Source: an uncultured Paludibaculum sp.
GTDB lineage: Bacteria > Acidobacteriota > Terriglobia > Bryobacterales > Bryobacteraceae
Length of the DNA: 64,000 bases
Direction of reading: 5' to 3'
NCBI RefSeq assembly: GCF_963665245.1
Contig: NZ_OY762267.1
Span: 3,692,001 to 3,756,000 of the forward strand
The position numbers and the translations under genes were made by a program. Under the pieces are notes generated by a model. That model was not told the DNA's origin, ran no database searches, and was given only the letters and a program-made list of their open reading frames with translations. This document shows, in pieces, positions 35,687 to 45,023 of this stretch; within the stretch, counting starts at the first letter, position 1, and every line of letters starts with the position of its first letter.

Positions 35687-38680
35687 ATGAAGCGATTTCT
35701 ACTAACGCTATACGTGTGTCTACTCCCCTGTGGTGCGTGGGCCCAGTCTGTTGTCGGATCCGGCGCGATCCGTGGAAGGGTGGTGGACCAGCAGGGCGTT
35801 GGCATGCCCGAAGCCGAATTGAGCCTGGAAAACCCAGCCCTGGGCGTCACCCGCAACCTGCGTTCCAGCGAGGAGGGTGTCTTCGAAGTCTCCGGCCTGC
35901 CGCCCGCGGCCGGCTATCGTCTGCGAGCCACGCACCAACGGTTCCGGGACTGGGACAGCAAGGAATTTGAGGTTCTGGCGGGCAAGGAGTCGAGCTTCGA
36001 CATTGTCCTGCAGGCCGAGGAAGGCGCCGCCAGCGGCAGCCAGACAGCTCCCTCACGACCCGTCGAAAACGCGCTGGCGCCAGGCGGCCTGGCCGTCAGC
36101 CAACGACAGGTTCTGATGCTGCCGTATCAGCAGCGCAGATTGGACAGTTTAGTCCTGCTTTCACCGCTCACCGGGAGTAGTGGGACACAACGTGCACCGG
36201 TGATTCGCGGCGATGCCACCGCCAATGCCTACTTCACCGATGGTTTGCTCACCGTGAACAGCTATTCGAACAGGGGCACCGTCCCGGCCGGCCCCGTCGC
36301 ACTGGATGCTGTGCAGGGTATCGAAGTTCTCGCCGCGGGAGCACCAGTGGAGTTTGGCCACGGCAAAGGTGGCGCAGTAAACATCGTCACCCGCAGCGGC
36401 GGCAGCCAGTTGCACGGAGGCCTCTATGAGTACTTCAGCAACAACAGCCTGACTGCCGTGGACCGCTATGCTCTCGGCAACAACCTGTTCGGAAAGCGCA
36501 ACCAGTTTGGTTTCAATCTTGGCGGGGCCATCCCCAAGACGAAGCTCTTCTTTTTCTCCAATCTGGAGGTGACGGACGGCCACGGCCAGCGGCTGAACCG
36601 CATCATCAATCCGCTCATCACTGATCCTGCCGGCATGGTGGTGGACTCCTCCCAATGCACGGCGACAGCGGCACAGTGCGCGAAAGCCACCCAATTCATC
36701 CAGAATCAAATGAACGTGCTCGTTCCGCGCTCCGAGCACGGCTTCTCGGGGCTGGCCCGGCTCGACTACCGGCGCAGCGACCGCAACTCGTTCAATCTGT
36801 CGGCCTTCGCCACGCATGCCCGAGGCCCTCTGGGCTCGCAGAACCAAGCCGTCTCCTCCGATGGCGGGCTGCTGGGCGGCGCGTACTCGAAGCAGGATAC
36901 GCAATACGCCAAGTTCGAATGGGTGAGCGCCCCGTCCGACAGCTCCACCAACGAAATGAGGATGGGCGTCTTCCAGGACCGCATCGCCACCATCCCTTCC
37001 ACGTCAACACTCTCCACCGGCAATCTGGGCATCAACCTCGCGGGCAGTTCCATCGGCGCCACGAACGTGGATGCCGGACTCATGCGCGAGCGGCGCTACC
37101 AGTTCGTCGACAATCTACGCATGAGCTGGGGCGCCCATACGTTCCTGATTGGCACGGACATCACCAGAACCCGCGACTGGATCGACATGCGGCCTAATGC
37201 GAAGGGCACCTATTCCTACTCGTCACTGACCGCCTTTGCGCTGGATCTGAGCGGCTCAGGCGGCAAGAACTACGACGAGTACACGCAGTCGCTGCGCTAC
37301 TCGCTGAGGCGGATTCCCACCTCCGAGATGTCGATCTACGCCCAGGACGTGTGGAGAATTACCCCCAATCTGCAGATCACTGCCGGACTCCGCTATAGCA
37401 AGCAGTTCCTGCCTATGCCCACGGTCTGGGACGCCAGCTATTACCAGACCCGCTCCCTCAAGTCGCCTTCCTACAACGCGGACCCGCGGATCGGCCTGGC
37501 CTTGAAGCCAAACGAAACCATGGTGCTGCGAGCCAGCTTCGGGATGTTCCATTCCCTGCAGAGCGGGGAACTCACCGATGCTCTCCTGCTGGGCAATGGG
37601 GCCTACCAGCCTAGCGTCTTGGCGAACCCGACTCAGACCAGTGCGCCAACATTCCCCAACTACTTCACCGCCACCAAGGCGCCTACGGCCATGGGTAATG
37701 TGATGTACCAGTCGGGCAAGCCGAGCAACCCCTACTCGCGGCAGATCCAGGCTTCGCTGGAGAAGGACCTCGGCTCGGGTTTGACCATGAGCCTCGGCTA
37801 CGTGGGCAGCAGCGGCATCAAGCTCCAGACAGCCGAGGAGATCAACCTGGCCACCACCACCAAGAAGGTCACCTACGCGATTCACGACGAAGATGGCGCC
37901 AAGACCGACACCTATTCGACCTACTTCTGGCGGTATCGCCTGGACACGACACGGGCCCACGTCTACCAGGTGTCCAACGGCGGCTCGTCGTGGTACCACG
38001 CCCTGGTGGCCCAACTGAACCGCAGGATGAGCCACGGCCTCACGGCCCATGCCTCGTACACGTGGTCTCACGCGATCGACGACGTGGGCAGCCCGTCGGT
38101 GGCGGGTGGCCTGCCGGTGGGGAGCTACGGCAACGACTTCCGTTTCGACCAGGGCAGCTCTTCCTTTGACCAGCGCCACCGCGCCGTCATTGACTGGACG
38201 TGGCAGCCGAGGGTGATCAAGAGCGAATCGGCCGCCGCTCGCTTCCTGTTGAACGGATGGGAGCTTTCCTCCATCACGACACTCGCCTCAGCGCTGCCAA
38301 CGACGGCCATCGCCGTCGTCCAGGGCCAGCAGTTCTCCGGAGTCGTCTCGGCCTTCCCCAACTCGATCACTGGTGGAGGCGGATGGTCACGAGTGCCATT
38401 CCTGCCCGTGAACAGTCTGCGGGCCGGGCGTGAATACAGCGTGAACGCCCGCTTGTCCAGGCCCCTGCCGTTCACCGAACGGATCTCGGGGCGGCTGACT
38501 TTCGAGGCCTTCAATGTGCTCAACACCCAGTTCGACACCAACGTAAGCGCCATCGCCTACACGGTTTCAAACGGAATCTTCGTTCCGGTGTCGACAGCCG
38601 GGGCGGGCACTGCCTCGCGCGGCTACGTGACCGGCTCCAACGCCAGAAACTGCCAGGTGTCGTTCCGGCTCAACTTCTAA
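35687..38680 (+). CDS. Oar-type TonB-dependent outer-membrane receptor
   Basis: A 997-residue receptor with signal peptide MKRFLLTLYVCLLPCGAWAQ. A carboxypeptidase-regulatory domain (about 25-110, AIRGRVVDQQGVGMPEAELS) leads to a plug (VIRGDATANAYFTDGLLTVN, VEFGHGKGGAVNIVTRSGGS) and a large barrel ending NCQVSFRLNF with terminal Phe. It is shorter than the first receptor and differs in sequence throughout. It is alone on its strand with no linked hydrolase, so a substrate cannot be proposed. Followed by a large hairpin and the first BsuPI gene. Confidence 0.93.
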   Translation: MKRFLLTLYVCLLPCGAWAQSVVGSGAIRGRVVDQQGVGMPEAELSLENPALGVTRNLRSSEEGVFEVSGLPPAAGYRLRATHQRFRDWDSKEFEVLAGKESSFDIVLQAEEGAASGSQTAPSRPVENALAPGGLAVSQRQVLMLPYQQRRLDSLVLLSPLTGSSGTQRAPVIRGDATANAYFTDGLLTVNSYSNRGTVPAGPVALDAVQGIEVLAAGAPVEFGHGKGGAVNIVTRSGGSQLHGGLYEYFSNNSLTAVDRYALGNNLFGKRNQFGFNLGGAIPKTKLFFFSNLEVTDGHGQRLNRIINPLITDPAGMVVDSSQCTATAAQCAKATQFIQNQMNVLVPRSEHGFSGLARLDYRRSDRNSFNLSAFATHARGPLGSQNQAVSSDGGLLGGAYSKQDTQYAKFEWVSAPSDSSTNEMRMGVFQDRIATIPSTSTLSTGNLGINLAGSSIGATNVDAGLMRERRYQFVDNLRMSWGAHTFLIGTDITRTRDWIDMRPNAKGTYSYSSLTAFALDLSGSGGKNYDEYTQSLRYSLRRIPTSEMSIYAQDVWRITPNLQITAGLRYSKQFLPMPTVWDASYYQTRSLKSPSYNADPRIGLALKPNETMVLRASFGMFHSLQSGELTDALLLGNGAYQPSVLANPTQTSAPTFPNYFTATKAPTAMGNVMYQSGKPSNPYSRQIQASLEKDLGSGLTMSLGYVGSSGIKLQTAEEINLATTTKKVTYAIHDEDGAKTDTYSTYFWRYRLDTTRAHVYQVSNGGSSWYHALVAQLNRRMSHGLTAHASYTWSHAIDDVGSPSVAGGLPVGSYGNDFRFDQGSSSFDQRHRAVIDWTWQPRVIKSESAAARFLLNGWELSSITTLASALPTTAIAVVQGQQFSGVVSAFPNSITGGGGWSRVPFLPVNSLRAGREYSVNARLSRPLPFTERISGRLTFEAFNVLNTQFDTNVSAIAYTVSNGIFVPVSTAGAGTASRGYVTGSNARNCQVSFRLNF

Positions 38681-38703
38681 TTCGTTGCAGATACGCTAGA
38701 TGC

Positions 38704-38745
38704 GCCTTCGTGGGCAGGGCCGGCTCGTCCTCTGCCCGCGAAGGC
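38704..38745 (+). other. 14-bp hairpin after the second receptor, then a 7-bp hairpin
   Basis: Arm 38704-38717 pairs with 38732-38745 over 14 bp (one G-T wobble) around a 14-nt loop, 24 bp after the receptor stop. No T-run follows. A second inverted repeat, ACAGATG (38765-38771) with CATCTGT (38784-38790), lies just before the next gene (start 38815). These could be termination/processing signals or a regulatory leader of the BsuPI gene. Confidence 0.5.
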
Positions 38746-38814
38746 TGGCGTGTAGTCGGATGTTACAGATGTATTCGCTCGCGCATCTGTCCAAGACTTT
38801 ACGCTTGGAGAGAT

Positions 38815-39765
38815 ATGAGAACGATTACGGCCCTGTTCGCGGTATTGTTGTGTCCTTCGCTGTTCGCTCAGGCCTACTTGCCTTTGGGGATAGGCAACTA
38901 CTGGGTTTACCAGTCCGAGAAGTCTTCCGAGACCATCACGATTTCCGTTGGATACCCGACTATCTTGAATGGGAAGGTCTACTACTCCGTCAAGGGCTAC
39001 GGAGTGGAGCCCATGATCGTGCGACGCACCGATGAGGGCAACCTGGTCCAAGTCGACGTAGAAACGGGTGTCGAGTCGACGGTCGCGATCTTCGAACCGG
39101 GCAGACAGTGGGAATCGCCGCTGAGCGAGTGCAGTCAGTTGGCGGAATCGACCGCGAGAAGCGGCGAATTCGTGGGTCTGGCCGGCACTTTTGGAGCCAC
39201 CCTGACGGTGAACTACACTCCGGGCTCATGCGCGGACGCCGGGTACACGGAAGAGATCTACGCCCAAAACATCGGCCTGTTGCGGCGGGTGGTGAACACG
39301 TTCGCCGGGCCGGTACAGTACGACCTGGTTGCCGCGCGGGTGGGCAAATTCACGTTCGCGGTGGCGCCGACCATGGTGGTGCGGCTGAGCATCCCTGAGA
39401 ACGCCTTGCAGCGCAGCACGGCGGCGGAGACGCTACGCCTGCAGGCAGTCCTACGGTTGGATCCAATGCAATCTCTGAGGGTGAGGGTGGTGTTCCCCTC
39501 ATCGCAGCGCTACGAAATGGTGCTGCGCAATCAGGAGGGTGAAGTCGTCTACCGGTGGTCCGACGGCAAAGCCTTCACCCAAGAAATGAGTGAGGAGTTC
39601 ATTTTCGACCCGAAGGTCTATGAAATAAACGGCGAAATCGATGCCGCCATGGCGGCAGGGCTGGCGGATGGCTTCTACTCGGTGGAGGCTTGGCTGACGA
39701 CCACGGAAGGGCCGAAGTTCGCCTCCGCGACAGGATTGCTGCTGACTACCTGGCCGACGATCTAG
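38815..39765 (+). CDS. secreted protein with C-terminal BsuPI-like domain, copy 1
   Basis: A 316-residue protein. ATG 38815 follows GGAGAG and opens signal peptide MRTITALFAVLLCPSLFAQ; an upstream in-frame start at 38710 would add non-signal residues. Residues 20-190 form a beta-rich domain (LPLGIGNYWVYQSEKSSET). The C-terminal third (about 215-316, SSQRYEMVLRNQEGEVVYRW then SDGKAFTQ) matches the BsuPI intracellular proteinase-inhibitor fold. It has the same length as gene 40842-41792 and is its clear paralogue. Role unknown; BsuPI domains are often protein-binding beta-sandwiches outside their name-giving inhibitor. Confidence 0.8.
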   Translation: MRTITALFAVLLCPSLFAQAYLPLGIGNYWVYQSEKSSETITISVGYPTILNGKVYYSVKGYGVEPMIVRRTDEGNLVQVDVETGVESTVAIFEPGRQWESPLSECSQLAESTARSGEFVGLAGTFGATLTVNYTPGSCADAGYTEEIYAQNIGLLRRVVNTFAGPVQYDLVAARVGKFTFAVAPTMVVRLSIPENALQRSTAAETLRLQAVLRLDPMQSLRVRVVFPSSQRYEMVLRNQEGEVVYRWSDGKAFTQEMSEEFIFDPKVYEINGEIDAAMAAGLADGFYSVEAWLTTTEGPKFASATGLLLTTWPTI

Positions 39766-39788
39766 CCGCGGTTTGCCGACCGGCCAGC

Positions 39789-40721
39789 TCAGACGTGAAA
39801 CACAGGCTGCAGCGCCGAGACACTGGTCTTTAGCCCGGCCAACTCCGTTTCGCTCAGCTTCGGCAGCGGCGCCGACGCCAAGTCCACAGCCAGATCGAAA
39901 ATGCGTTCGTCGCCAGGCGGTACGGCCGCCGTAATCTCCTGATTGAGCGTGAAGCGCAACGCCAAGCGGGCCATCTCATGATCGTCGATCGGCTGATACC
40001 AACACTTCGGATACTTGCGATCACTTTCCTTCACGCTGGACGGCCAGAGCCCGAAGGCCAACGCTTTCAAAGCCATACGTGCCATGCCCTTCGACTTGGC
40101 CTTGGCCAGGATCTGCGGTCCGAACCCGCCGTTCTCCCAAGCATTCACATTCACGGGAAACAGCACGCTGTCGAGGTCCAACGCGTCCATCAAGCGCAGC
40201 GCCGCAGGAGCATTGTGGGCGGAAAAGCCCAGATGACGAACCTTGCCTTCCTTCTTTGCAGCGAGGAAGGTCTCCGCCGCACCGCCAGGCGCAAGGATCT
40301 TGTCGACATCTTCCATTGAGCTGACGGCGTGGAACTGGTAGAGGTCCACATGGTCGGTATGGAAACGTTGCAGCGTGCGCTCCAACTCCTCGCGGGCGCC
40401 TTTCGCGTCGCGGCGCGTGGTCTTTTCGGCGAGGAAGACTTTGGCGCGATAGGGTTTCAGGGCCTCACCGAGCTTGATCTCCGCCTCACCGTCGAAATAC
40501 GACGGAGCACAATCGAAGTAGTTCACGCCCCGGTCGTACGCCTGAGCGACCCGCCGGGAACCCTCCGCCTGAGGCATCTTGCAGACAACGATACCGCCGA
40601 AAGCAATAATGGACAGCTCGATGCCGGGCTTGTAGACTCGGCGGGGCAGTGAACCGGTAGATGCGGACACAGCCGCGGACGTAACGGCGGTCGCGGCGCC
40701 CAGAAACTCGCGTCGATCCAT
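39789..40721 (-). CDS. Tat-exported aldo/keto reductase
   Basis: A 310-residue protein. The start at 40721 (AAGGAG eight bases upstream) gives a twin-arginine leader, MDRREFLGAATAVTSAAVSA. The following TIM barrel has the aldo/keto reductase signatures: YFDCAPSYFDGEAEIKLGEAL (catalytic D and Y region), KVFLAEKTT with the catalytic Lys, and the HTDHVDLYQFH strand. It probably uses NADP or, because it is exported with a folded cofactor, a prebound one. It lies between the two BsuPI paralogues but on the opposite strand. Substrate unknown. Confidence 0.88.
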   Translation of the reverse strand: MDRREFLGAATAVTSAAVSASTGSLPRRVYKPGIELSIIAFGGIVVCKMPQAEGSRRVAQAYDRGVNYFDCAPSYFDGEAEIKLGEALKPYRAKVFLAEKTTRRDAKGAREELERTLQRFHTDHVDLYQFHAVSSMEDVDKILAPGGAAETFLAAKKEGKVRHLGFSAHNAPAALRLMDALDLDSVLFPVNVNAWENGGFGPQILAKAKSKGMARMALKALAFGLWPSSVKESDRKYPKCWYQPIDDHEMARLALRFTLNQEITAAVPPGDERIFDLAVDLASAPLPKLSETELAGLKTSVSALQPVFHV

Positions 40722-40841
40722 AGTGCGATTCTCCTTGCCCCATTGTAGTGCGGAGAGGCGCCCCCGCCATCGGAGCAAGGTTCCAACTGTAACAAGTGCT
40801 CGAACCTGATCCCATCGTTTGGGTGGCTACGCGTGTTGTAC

Positions 40842-41792
40842 ATGAGAACCACCACGGCCCTGTTCGCAGTGCTCCTGTGTCCGTCGCTCTTCGCACAGGA
40901 CTACCTCCCACTGGGGGATGGGAACTACTGGACTTATCAATCGGATCGGTCCGCCGCAACCTTCACAATCAGCGCAGGAACGCCCTTTGTCATCAATGAT
41001 CAGGTCTACTACTCTCTGAAGGGCTACGGAACGGCCAAGGCGTTGGTACGCCGAACGGCCGAGGGCAATCTGGTCCAGATTGACATGGAAACCGGCGTCG
41101 AATCGCCGGTGACGATCTTCGAGCCCGGCAAGCCATGGACATCACCGCTGAGCGGGTGCCAGCAGACGGCGGAGACTTCGGCCAAGCGTGGTGAGTTTGC
41201 GAACCCCGCCGGGCTGTTCACCAGCGCGTTGAAGGTGAACTACGAACCGGGCGGCTGCTCGGACGCCGGGTTCACGGAAGAGACCTACATCGAGAACATC
41301 GGCCTGGTGCGCCGCGTGGTGAACACGCTGGCCGGGCCGGTCCAATACGATCTGGTCGCCGCGCGCGTGGGCCAGTTCACTTTCCACGCCGGACCCAGCA
41401 TAGTGACGACGGTGAGTGTGCCGGAGAACGTGCTGCAGCGGAAGACGGCCGCGGAAGCGTTTCACCTGGAAGCGATTCTGCATATTGAGACTATCTCCGC
41501 CATGGGTGTCGACGTGACGTTCCCCACCTCGCAACGCTGCGACATGGTGCTGCGCAATTCGACGGGGGAGATCGTCTACCGGTGGTCGGACGGCAAGGTC
41601 TTCACGGAGGTGGTGGCCAAGGAGTCCGTCGGTGGACGAAGGTCGTTCGCCATGGACGGCGTCATCGACGCCGCAACCTCCGCCGGCCTGCAGGACGGCA
41701 TCTACACTCTGGAGGCTTGGTTGACGACGGGCGACGGCCCGAAGTTTGCGTCGTCGGCCGCGATGGAGCTGTACACCCGGCAGACCAACTAG
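40842..41792 (+). CDS. secreted protein with C-terminal BsuPI-like domain, copy 2
   Basis: A 316-residue paralogue of gene 38815-39765, aligned end to end without visible gaps (LPLGDGNYWTYQSDRS, GYGTAKALVRRTAEGNLVQ, AGPVQYDLVAARVGQFTF, MVLRNSTGEIVYRWSDGKVF). The signal peptide MRTTTALFAVLLCPSLFAQ is nearly identical to copy 1. The BsuPI-like domain is in the last third. Its TAG stop shares CTAG (41789-41792) with the convergent kinase gene. The two copies flank an aldo/keto reductase, so a local duplication or a reductase insertion may have occurred. Confidence 0.82.
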   Translation: MRTTTALFAVLLCPSLFAQDYLPLGDGNYWTYQSDRSAATFTISAGTPFVINDQVYYSLKGYGTAKALVRRTAEGNLVQIDMETGVESPVTIFEPGKPWTSPLSGCQQTAETSAKRGEFANPAGLFTSALKVNYEPGGCSDAGFTEETYIENIGLVRRVVNTLAGPVQYDLVAARVGQFTFHAGPSIVTTVSVPENVLQRKTAAEAFHLEAILHIETISAMGVDVTFPTSQRCDMVLRNSTGEIVYRWSDGKVFTEVVAKESVGGRRSFAMDGVIDAATSAGLQDGIYTLEAWLTTGDGPKFASSAAMELYTRQTN

Positions 41793-44284
41793 CGACCGTT
41801 CGCGGTCAGTTTGGCCATCTCGGCCTGAACCCGGGCCAACTCAGTCAAGCTCGCTGAGTTGGCCCGATTCTGTCTCTTGAGACCGTCGAGAACGGTGAGC
41901 GCCCGGCCGTACCACAGCATGGCTTCGCTTCGTTTACCCAGGGCGGCATAGGTATCGCCCAACCCCGCCAGCGATTCAGCCACCTCGCCTTTGGCGCCGG
42001 CATTGAGCGGGTTGCCGGCAGCCACCGATTCCCGAAGGACCAGGGACTGGCTGAACTCCGCCATCGCATGCGGCGCCTGGCGCTGCCGCAACAGGGCTCG
42101 GGCGATGTGGAAGTGCTCCGTCGCGGTGAGGCTGCGGAGGCGCACGTCGTCGGGGTCGGCCCGCCCCAAATCCTCGTAGATCGCCTGTGCCGTCCGATAG
42201 CTGCGCACGGCAGCCTCGGCCCGGCCCTGATCCAGTTGCAGACTACCCAGTCCGCTGGCGGCGGACGCTTCCATCTGCCTTAACCCCAAGTTATTCGGCC
42301 AGGTTTTGAGGCCGGTGCGGGCGGCTTCCATGGCGGCCAGATAGTGGCGCTCCGATTCCGTGGCTTCCTTGGAATGCCGCAGGATGCTGCCCATCCTCAG
42401 TTGAGCCAGGGCCAGACCGCGCCAGTCTTCCGAAGCGGCGCCTTCCTCTTGTGCCAGGGCAGTGTAGAGTTCGAGGGCCCGTTTGCGAGCGGGCAGGACT
42501 CCGGCCCACTCGCCCACCTGGAACAGGCTGCCACCCAGAGTGGTGTAGCTTGCGGCCGCCTCGCGGCGCAGGCTGCGATTGGAGGGATCGGCAGCCAGCA
42601 GCCGCTCCCGGATGGCAAGGGCGCGGCGGTCGAACTCAAGGCCGGCCCGGTACTCGCCGGCGATCTTCATCACGCCACTCATGCGCGAGAGCGAGACGGC
42701 CAGATGCCTCTGGTTGTCGACGTTGGCCGGAGCGGCGGCCTGCATCGATTCGCGGATAGCCAAGGCCTTGCGGTAACTGGTGAGCGCAGCCGCAGTGTCG
42801 CCGACATTGGGCCCATCGGCGCGGCCTTGCACGTCGCCCATCTTCTCGTAAGCCATGGCCAGTTCCTGCTGGAGGGAGAGATCGCCAGCCGCTTCCTTGG
42901 CCAGGCCGTCCAGATATTCGAGGGACCGCTGGATCAACTTACCGCGGATGCCAGTGCCGCCGGGCAGAGTCGCAAGAATGTCATTTTCCACCAGGAAACT
43001 CGAAGCCAGGCGGCGCACGTCCTGGAAGCGGCGCTCGGCGCGGTCCCGCTGGATGCCGGCGACGTGAGCCTGCCAGGCAGTGGTGATCACGCCGACGACG
43101 AGGCAGACAACGGCCAGAGCGCCCGCCGCCACACTGGCTTTGTTCCGCGAGGCGAACTTACGCCAGCGGTAAGAGAGTGAGTCGGGCTGGGCAAGGACCG
43201 GGCGACCTTCGACATAGCGGCGCAGATCCTCGGACAGTTGCTCCACCGACGAATAGCGGCGGGCGGGCTCCTTATGGAGCGCCTTGAGGACAATGCGGTC
43301 AAGGTCGCCACGCAAGGCCTTGGGCTGGAGCGTCGCATGAACGATCTCGTCGACAATCGCATCGCTGGGTTTGATCGGGTCTTCGTGGCAGATGACTCGC
43401 TCGAGTTCTGAGTGGACCTTGGATTGAAACCGGTGGGCCTTCACACCGGTGAGCAGTTCGTAGAGCACCGTGCCCAGCGAGTAAACGTCGGCTGCCGTAG
43501 TGACGGGTTCACCGCGAAACTGCTCCGGACTGCCGTAGTCCGGGGTCAGCATGCGAGTTTCGCCGGTGCGCGCCGCAGCCATCTCCGGCGCGTCGGGCAG
43601 CATCAGCGTGGCGATGCCGAAGTCCAGAAGGCGAGGAACGCCGTCTTCGGTGATGAGGATGTTGGCGGGCTTCAGATCGCGGTGGACGATAAGGTTGCGG
43701 TGAGCGTGGTCGACCGCTTCGCAGACCTGCCGGAAGATACGGATGCGGCCCTGGAGGTCAACCCGCTCTTCATGGCAGTACTGCAGGATGGGCCGGCCGG
43801 GCACGAACTCCATGACGAAGTAAGGCCGTCCGTCCGTCGTGGTTCCGCCTTCCAGCAGACGGGCGATGTAGGGGTGGCTGAGGAACGCCAGCAACTGGCG
43901 CTCGTAGCGAAAGCGCTGCAGGACGAAATCGGTGTCCATGCCGCGCTTGACCAGTTTGATGGCCACCTGCTGTTCGTAGATGCCGTCGTCACGCTCGGCG
44001 AGATAGACACTGCCCATGCCACCGCGGCCGATCTCTTCCACAATGCGATATGGCCCGATGCGGTCGCCGGGCTCCAGGTCAGGAATCTGGACGATCTCGG
44101 CCGGCGGATGCACGGTGAGGAAACCGGAGTTCTCGTCTTGAGCTCGGAGAAGGGAAAACACCTCCTCAGCCAGTTCAGGCTGTGTACCACAGGCCTGGAG
44201 GACGTACTCACGACGCGCGTCGCAGGGCCGCTCGAGCGCTTCGTAGAGGATTTCCTTGACGACGGCCCACTGTTCGCTTTTCAT
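41789..44284 (-). CDS. Ser/Thr protein kinase with C-terminal TPR repeats
   Basis: An 831-residue protein. ATG 44284 overlaps the stop of the ECF sigma gene (ATGA); the 18 codons before it belong to another frame of that gene. The kinase domain (about 75-350) has IGRGGMGSVYLAERDD, HRDLKPANILI and DFGIATLML. A membrane helix follows (about 390-410, SVAAGALAVVCLVVGVITTAW). Residues 430-831 are TPR-like helices (LRRDAAA and related). ECF sigma factors coupled to Ser/Thr kinases are known in planctomycetes and acidobacteria, where the kinase is thought to activate the sigma factor. Confidence 0.92.
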   Translation of the reverse strand: MKSEQWAVVKEILYEALERPCDARREYVLQACGTQPELAEEVFSLLRAQDENSGFLTVHPPAEIVQIPDLEPGDRIGPYRIVEEIGRGGMGSVYLAERDDGIYEQQVAIKLVKRGMDTDFVLQRFRYERQLLAFLSHPYIARLLEGGTTTDGRPYFVMEFVPGRPILQYCHEERVDLQGRIRIFRQVCEAVDHAHRNLIVHRDLKPANILITEDGVPRLLDFGIATLMLPDAPEMAAARTGETRMLTPDYGSPEQFRGEPVTTAADVYSLGTVLYELLTGVKAHRFQSKVHSELERVICHEDPIKPSDAIVDEIVHATLQPKALRGDLDRIVLKALHKEPARRYSSVEQLSEDLRRYVEGRPVLAQPDSLSYRWRKFASRNKASVAAGALAVVCLVVGVITTAWQAHVAGIQRDRAERRFQDVRRLASSFLVENDILATLPGGTGIRGKLIQRSLEYLDGLAKEAAGDLSLQQELAMAYEKMGDVQGRADGPNVGDTAAALTSYRKALAIRESMQAAAPANVDNQRHLAVSLSRMSGVMKIAGEYRAGLEFDRRALAIRERLLAADPSNRSLRREAAASYTTLGGSLFQVGEWAGVLPARKRALELYTALAQEEGAASEDWRGLALAQLRMGSILRHSKEATESERHYLAAMEAARTGLKTWPNNLGLRQMEASAASGLGSLQLDQGRAEAAVRSYRTAQAIYEDLGRADPDDVRLRSLTATEHFHIARALLRQRQAPHAMAEFSQSLVLRESVAAGNPLNAGAKGEVAESLAGLGDTYAALGKRSEAMLWYGRALTVLDGLKRQNRANSASLTELARVQAEMAKLTANGR

Positions 44285-44850
44285 GACCCTCCGGAGCGGC
44301 TGACCTCCCGGAAGAGCCAGGCCTTGGCCGTGGCCCAATCACGCTTTACCGTGGCGGTGGAGATACCGAGGGCCTCGGCTGTCTCTTCCACGGTGAGTCC
44401 GGCAAAGAATCGCATTTCGACAACCTGAGCCTGTTGCTCGTCCATCTTTGCCAGGCGATTGAGAGCGTCATCGAGCGCGAGGACTTCCCAATCGTTCTTC
44501 TCGGCGACACCCAGCGCTTCGTCGAGCGCCAGTTTGGGCATACCGGAACCTCGTTTGGCGGCATGCCGGGCGCGAGCGTGGTCGACGAGAATGCGGCGGA
44601 TCATCCGGGCGGCCATGGCAAAGAAGTGAGCCCGGTTTTGCCATTCCGCGTTCTCCTGCTGGACCAGCCGGAGATAAGCTTCATGGACAAGCGCCGTACT
44701 CTGCAAGGTGTGGCCCGGCCGCTCGTGCCGCAGGGCGCGCTCCGCCAATCCACGAAGTTCTGAGTAGACGAGAGGGAGGAGTTCGTCGAGCGCCTGCTTG
44801 TTGCCGTCGCGCCAGCTTCTCAGCAGTTGCGTCACGTCTGACGAGAGCAT
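44281..44850 (-). CDS. ECF-like RNA polymerase sigma factor (TIGR02999 type)
   Basis: A 189-residue sigma factor. Region 2 contains LVYSELRGLAERALRHERPG and TALVHEAYLRL with WQNRAHFFAMAARMIRRILV. Region 4 holds the helix-turn-helix FFAGLTVEETAEALGISTAT VKRDWATAKAWL (read as one segment near residues 150-182). The wording is that of TIGR02999, an ECF group common in Acidobacteria and Planctomycetes. No anti-sigma gene is adjacent; instead the gene is followed at once by a kinase overlapping by 4 nt, which probably controls it. Its promoter region contains an inverted repeat. Confidence 0.93.
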   Translation of the reverse strand: MLSSDVTQLLRSWRDGNKQALDELLPLVYSELRGLAERALRHERPGHTLQSTALVHEAYLRLVQQENAEWQNRAHFFAMAARMIRRILVDHARARHAAKRGSGMPKLALDEALGVAEKNDWEVLALDDALNRLAKMDEQQAQVVEMRFFAGLTVEETAEALGISTATVKRDWATAKAWLFREVSRSGGS

Positions 44851-44912
44851 AGCCTACAGTCTACCCCGACCCCTCGCCGCTGCATCAATTGAAATCATGG
44901 AAATCCTCCGGT

Positions 44913-44945
44913 GCCCACCGTTCTTCGATTGGACGCACGGTGGGC
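44913..44945. repeat. 9-bp inverted repeat in a divergent promoter region
   Basis: GCCCACCGT (44913-44921) and ACGGTGGGC (44937-44945) are exact inverted copies around a 15-nt spacer, in the 173-bp gap between the sigma-factor gene and the ThuA gene. It could be an operator for a dimeric regulator or a hairpin in a leader RNA. No recognised binding protein. Confidence 0.5.
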
Positions 44946-45023
44946 CGTGACGTTTCTCACTTTGACGAAGCGGCGCGCGTATGCTGGAGAGGGTTGATTG
45001 CGTGTAGTACCTGAGGTTCGACC

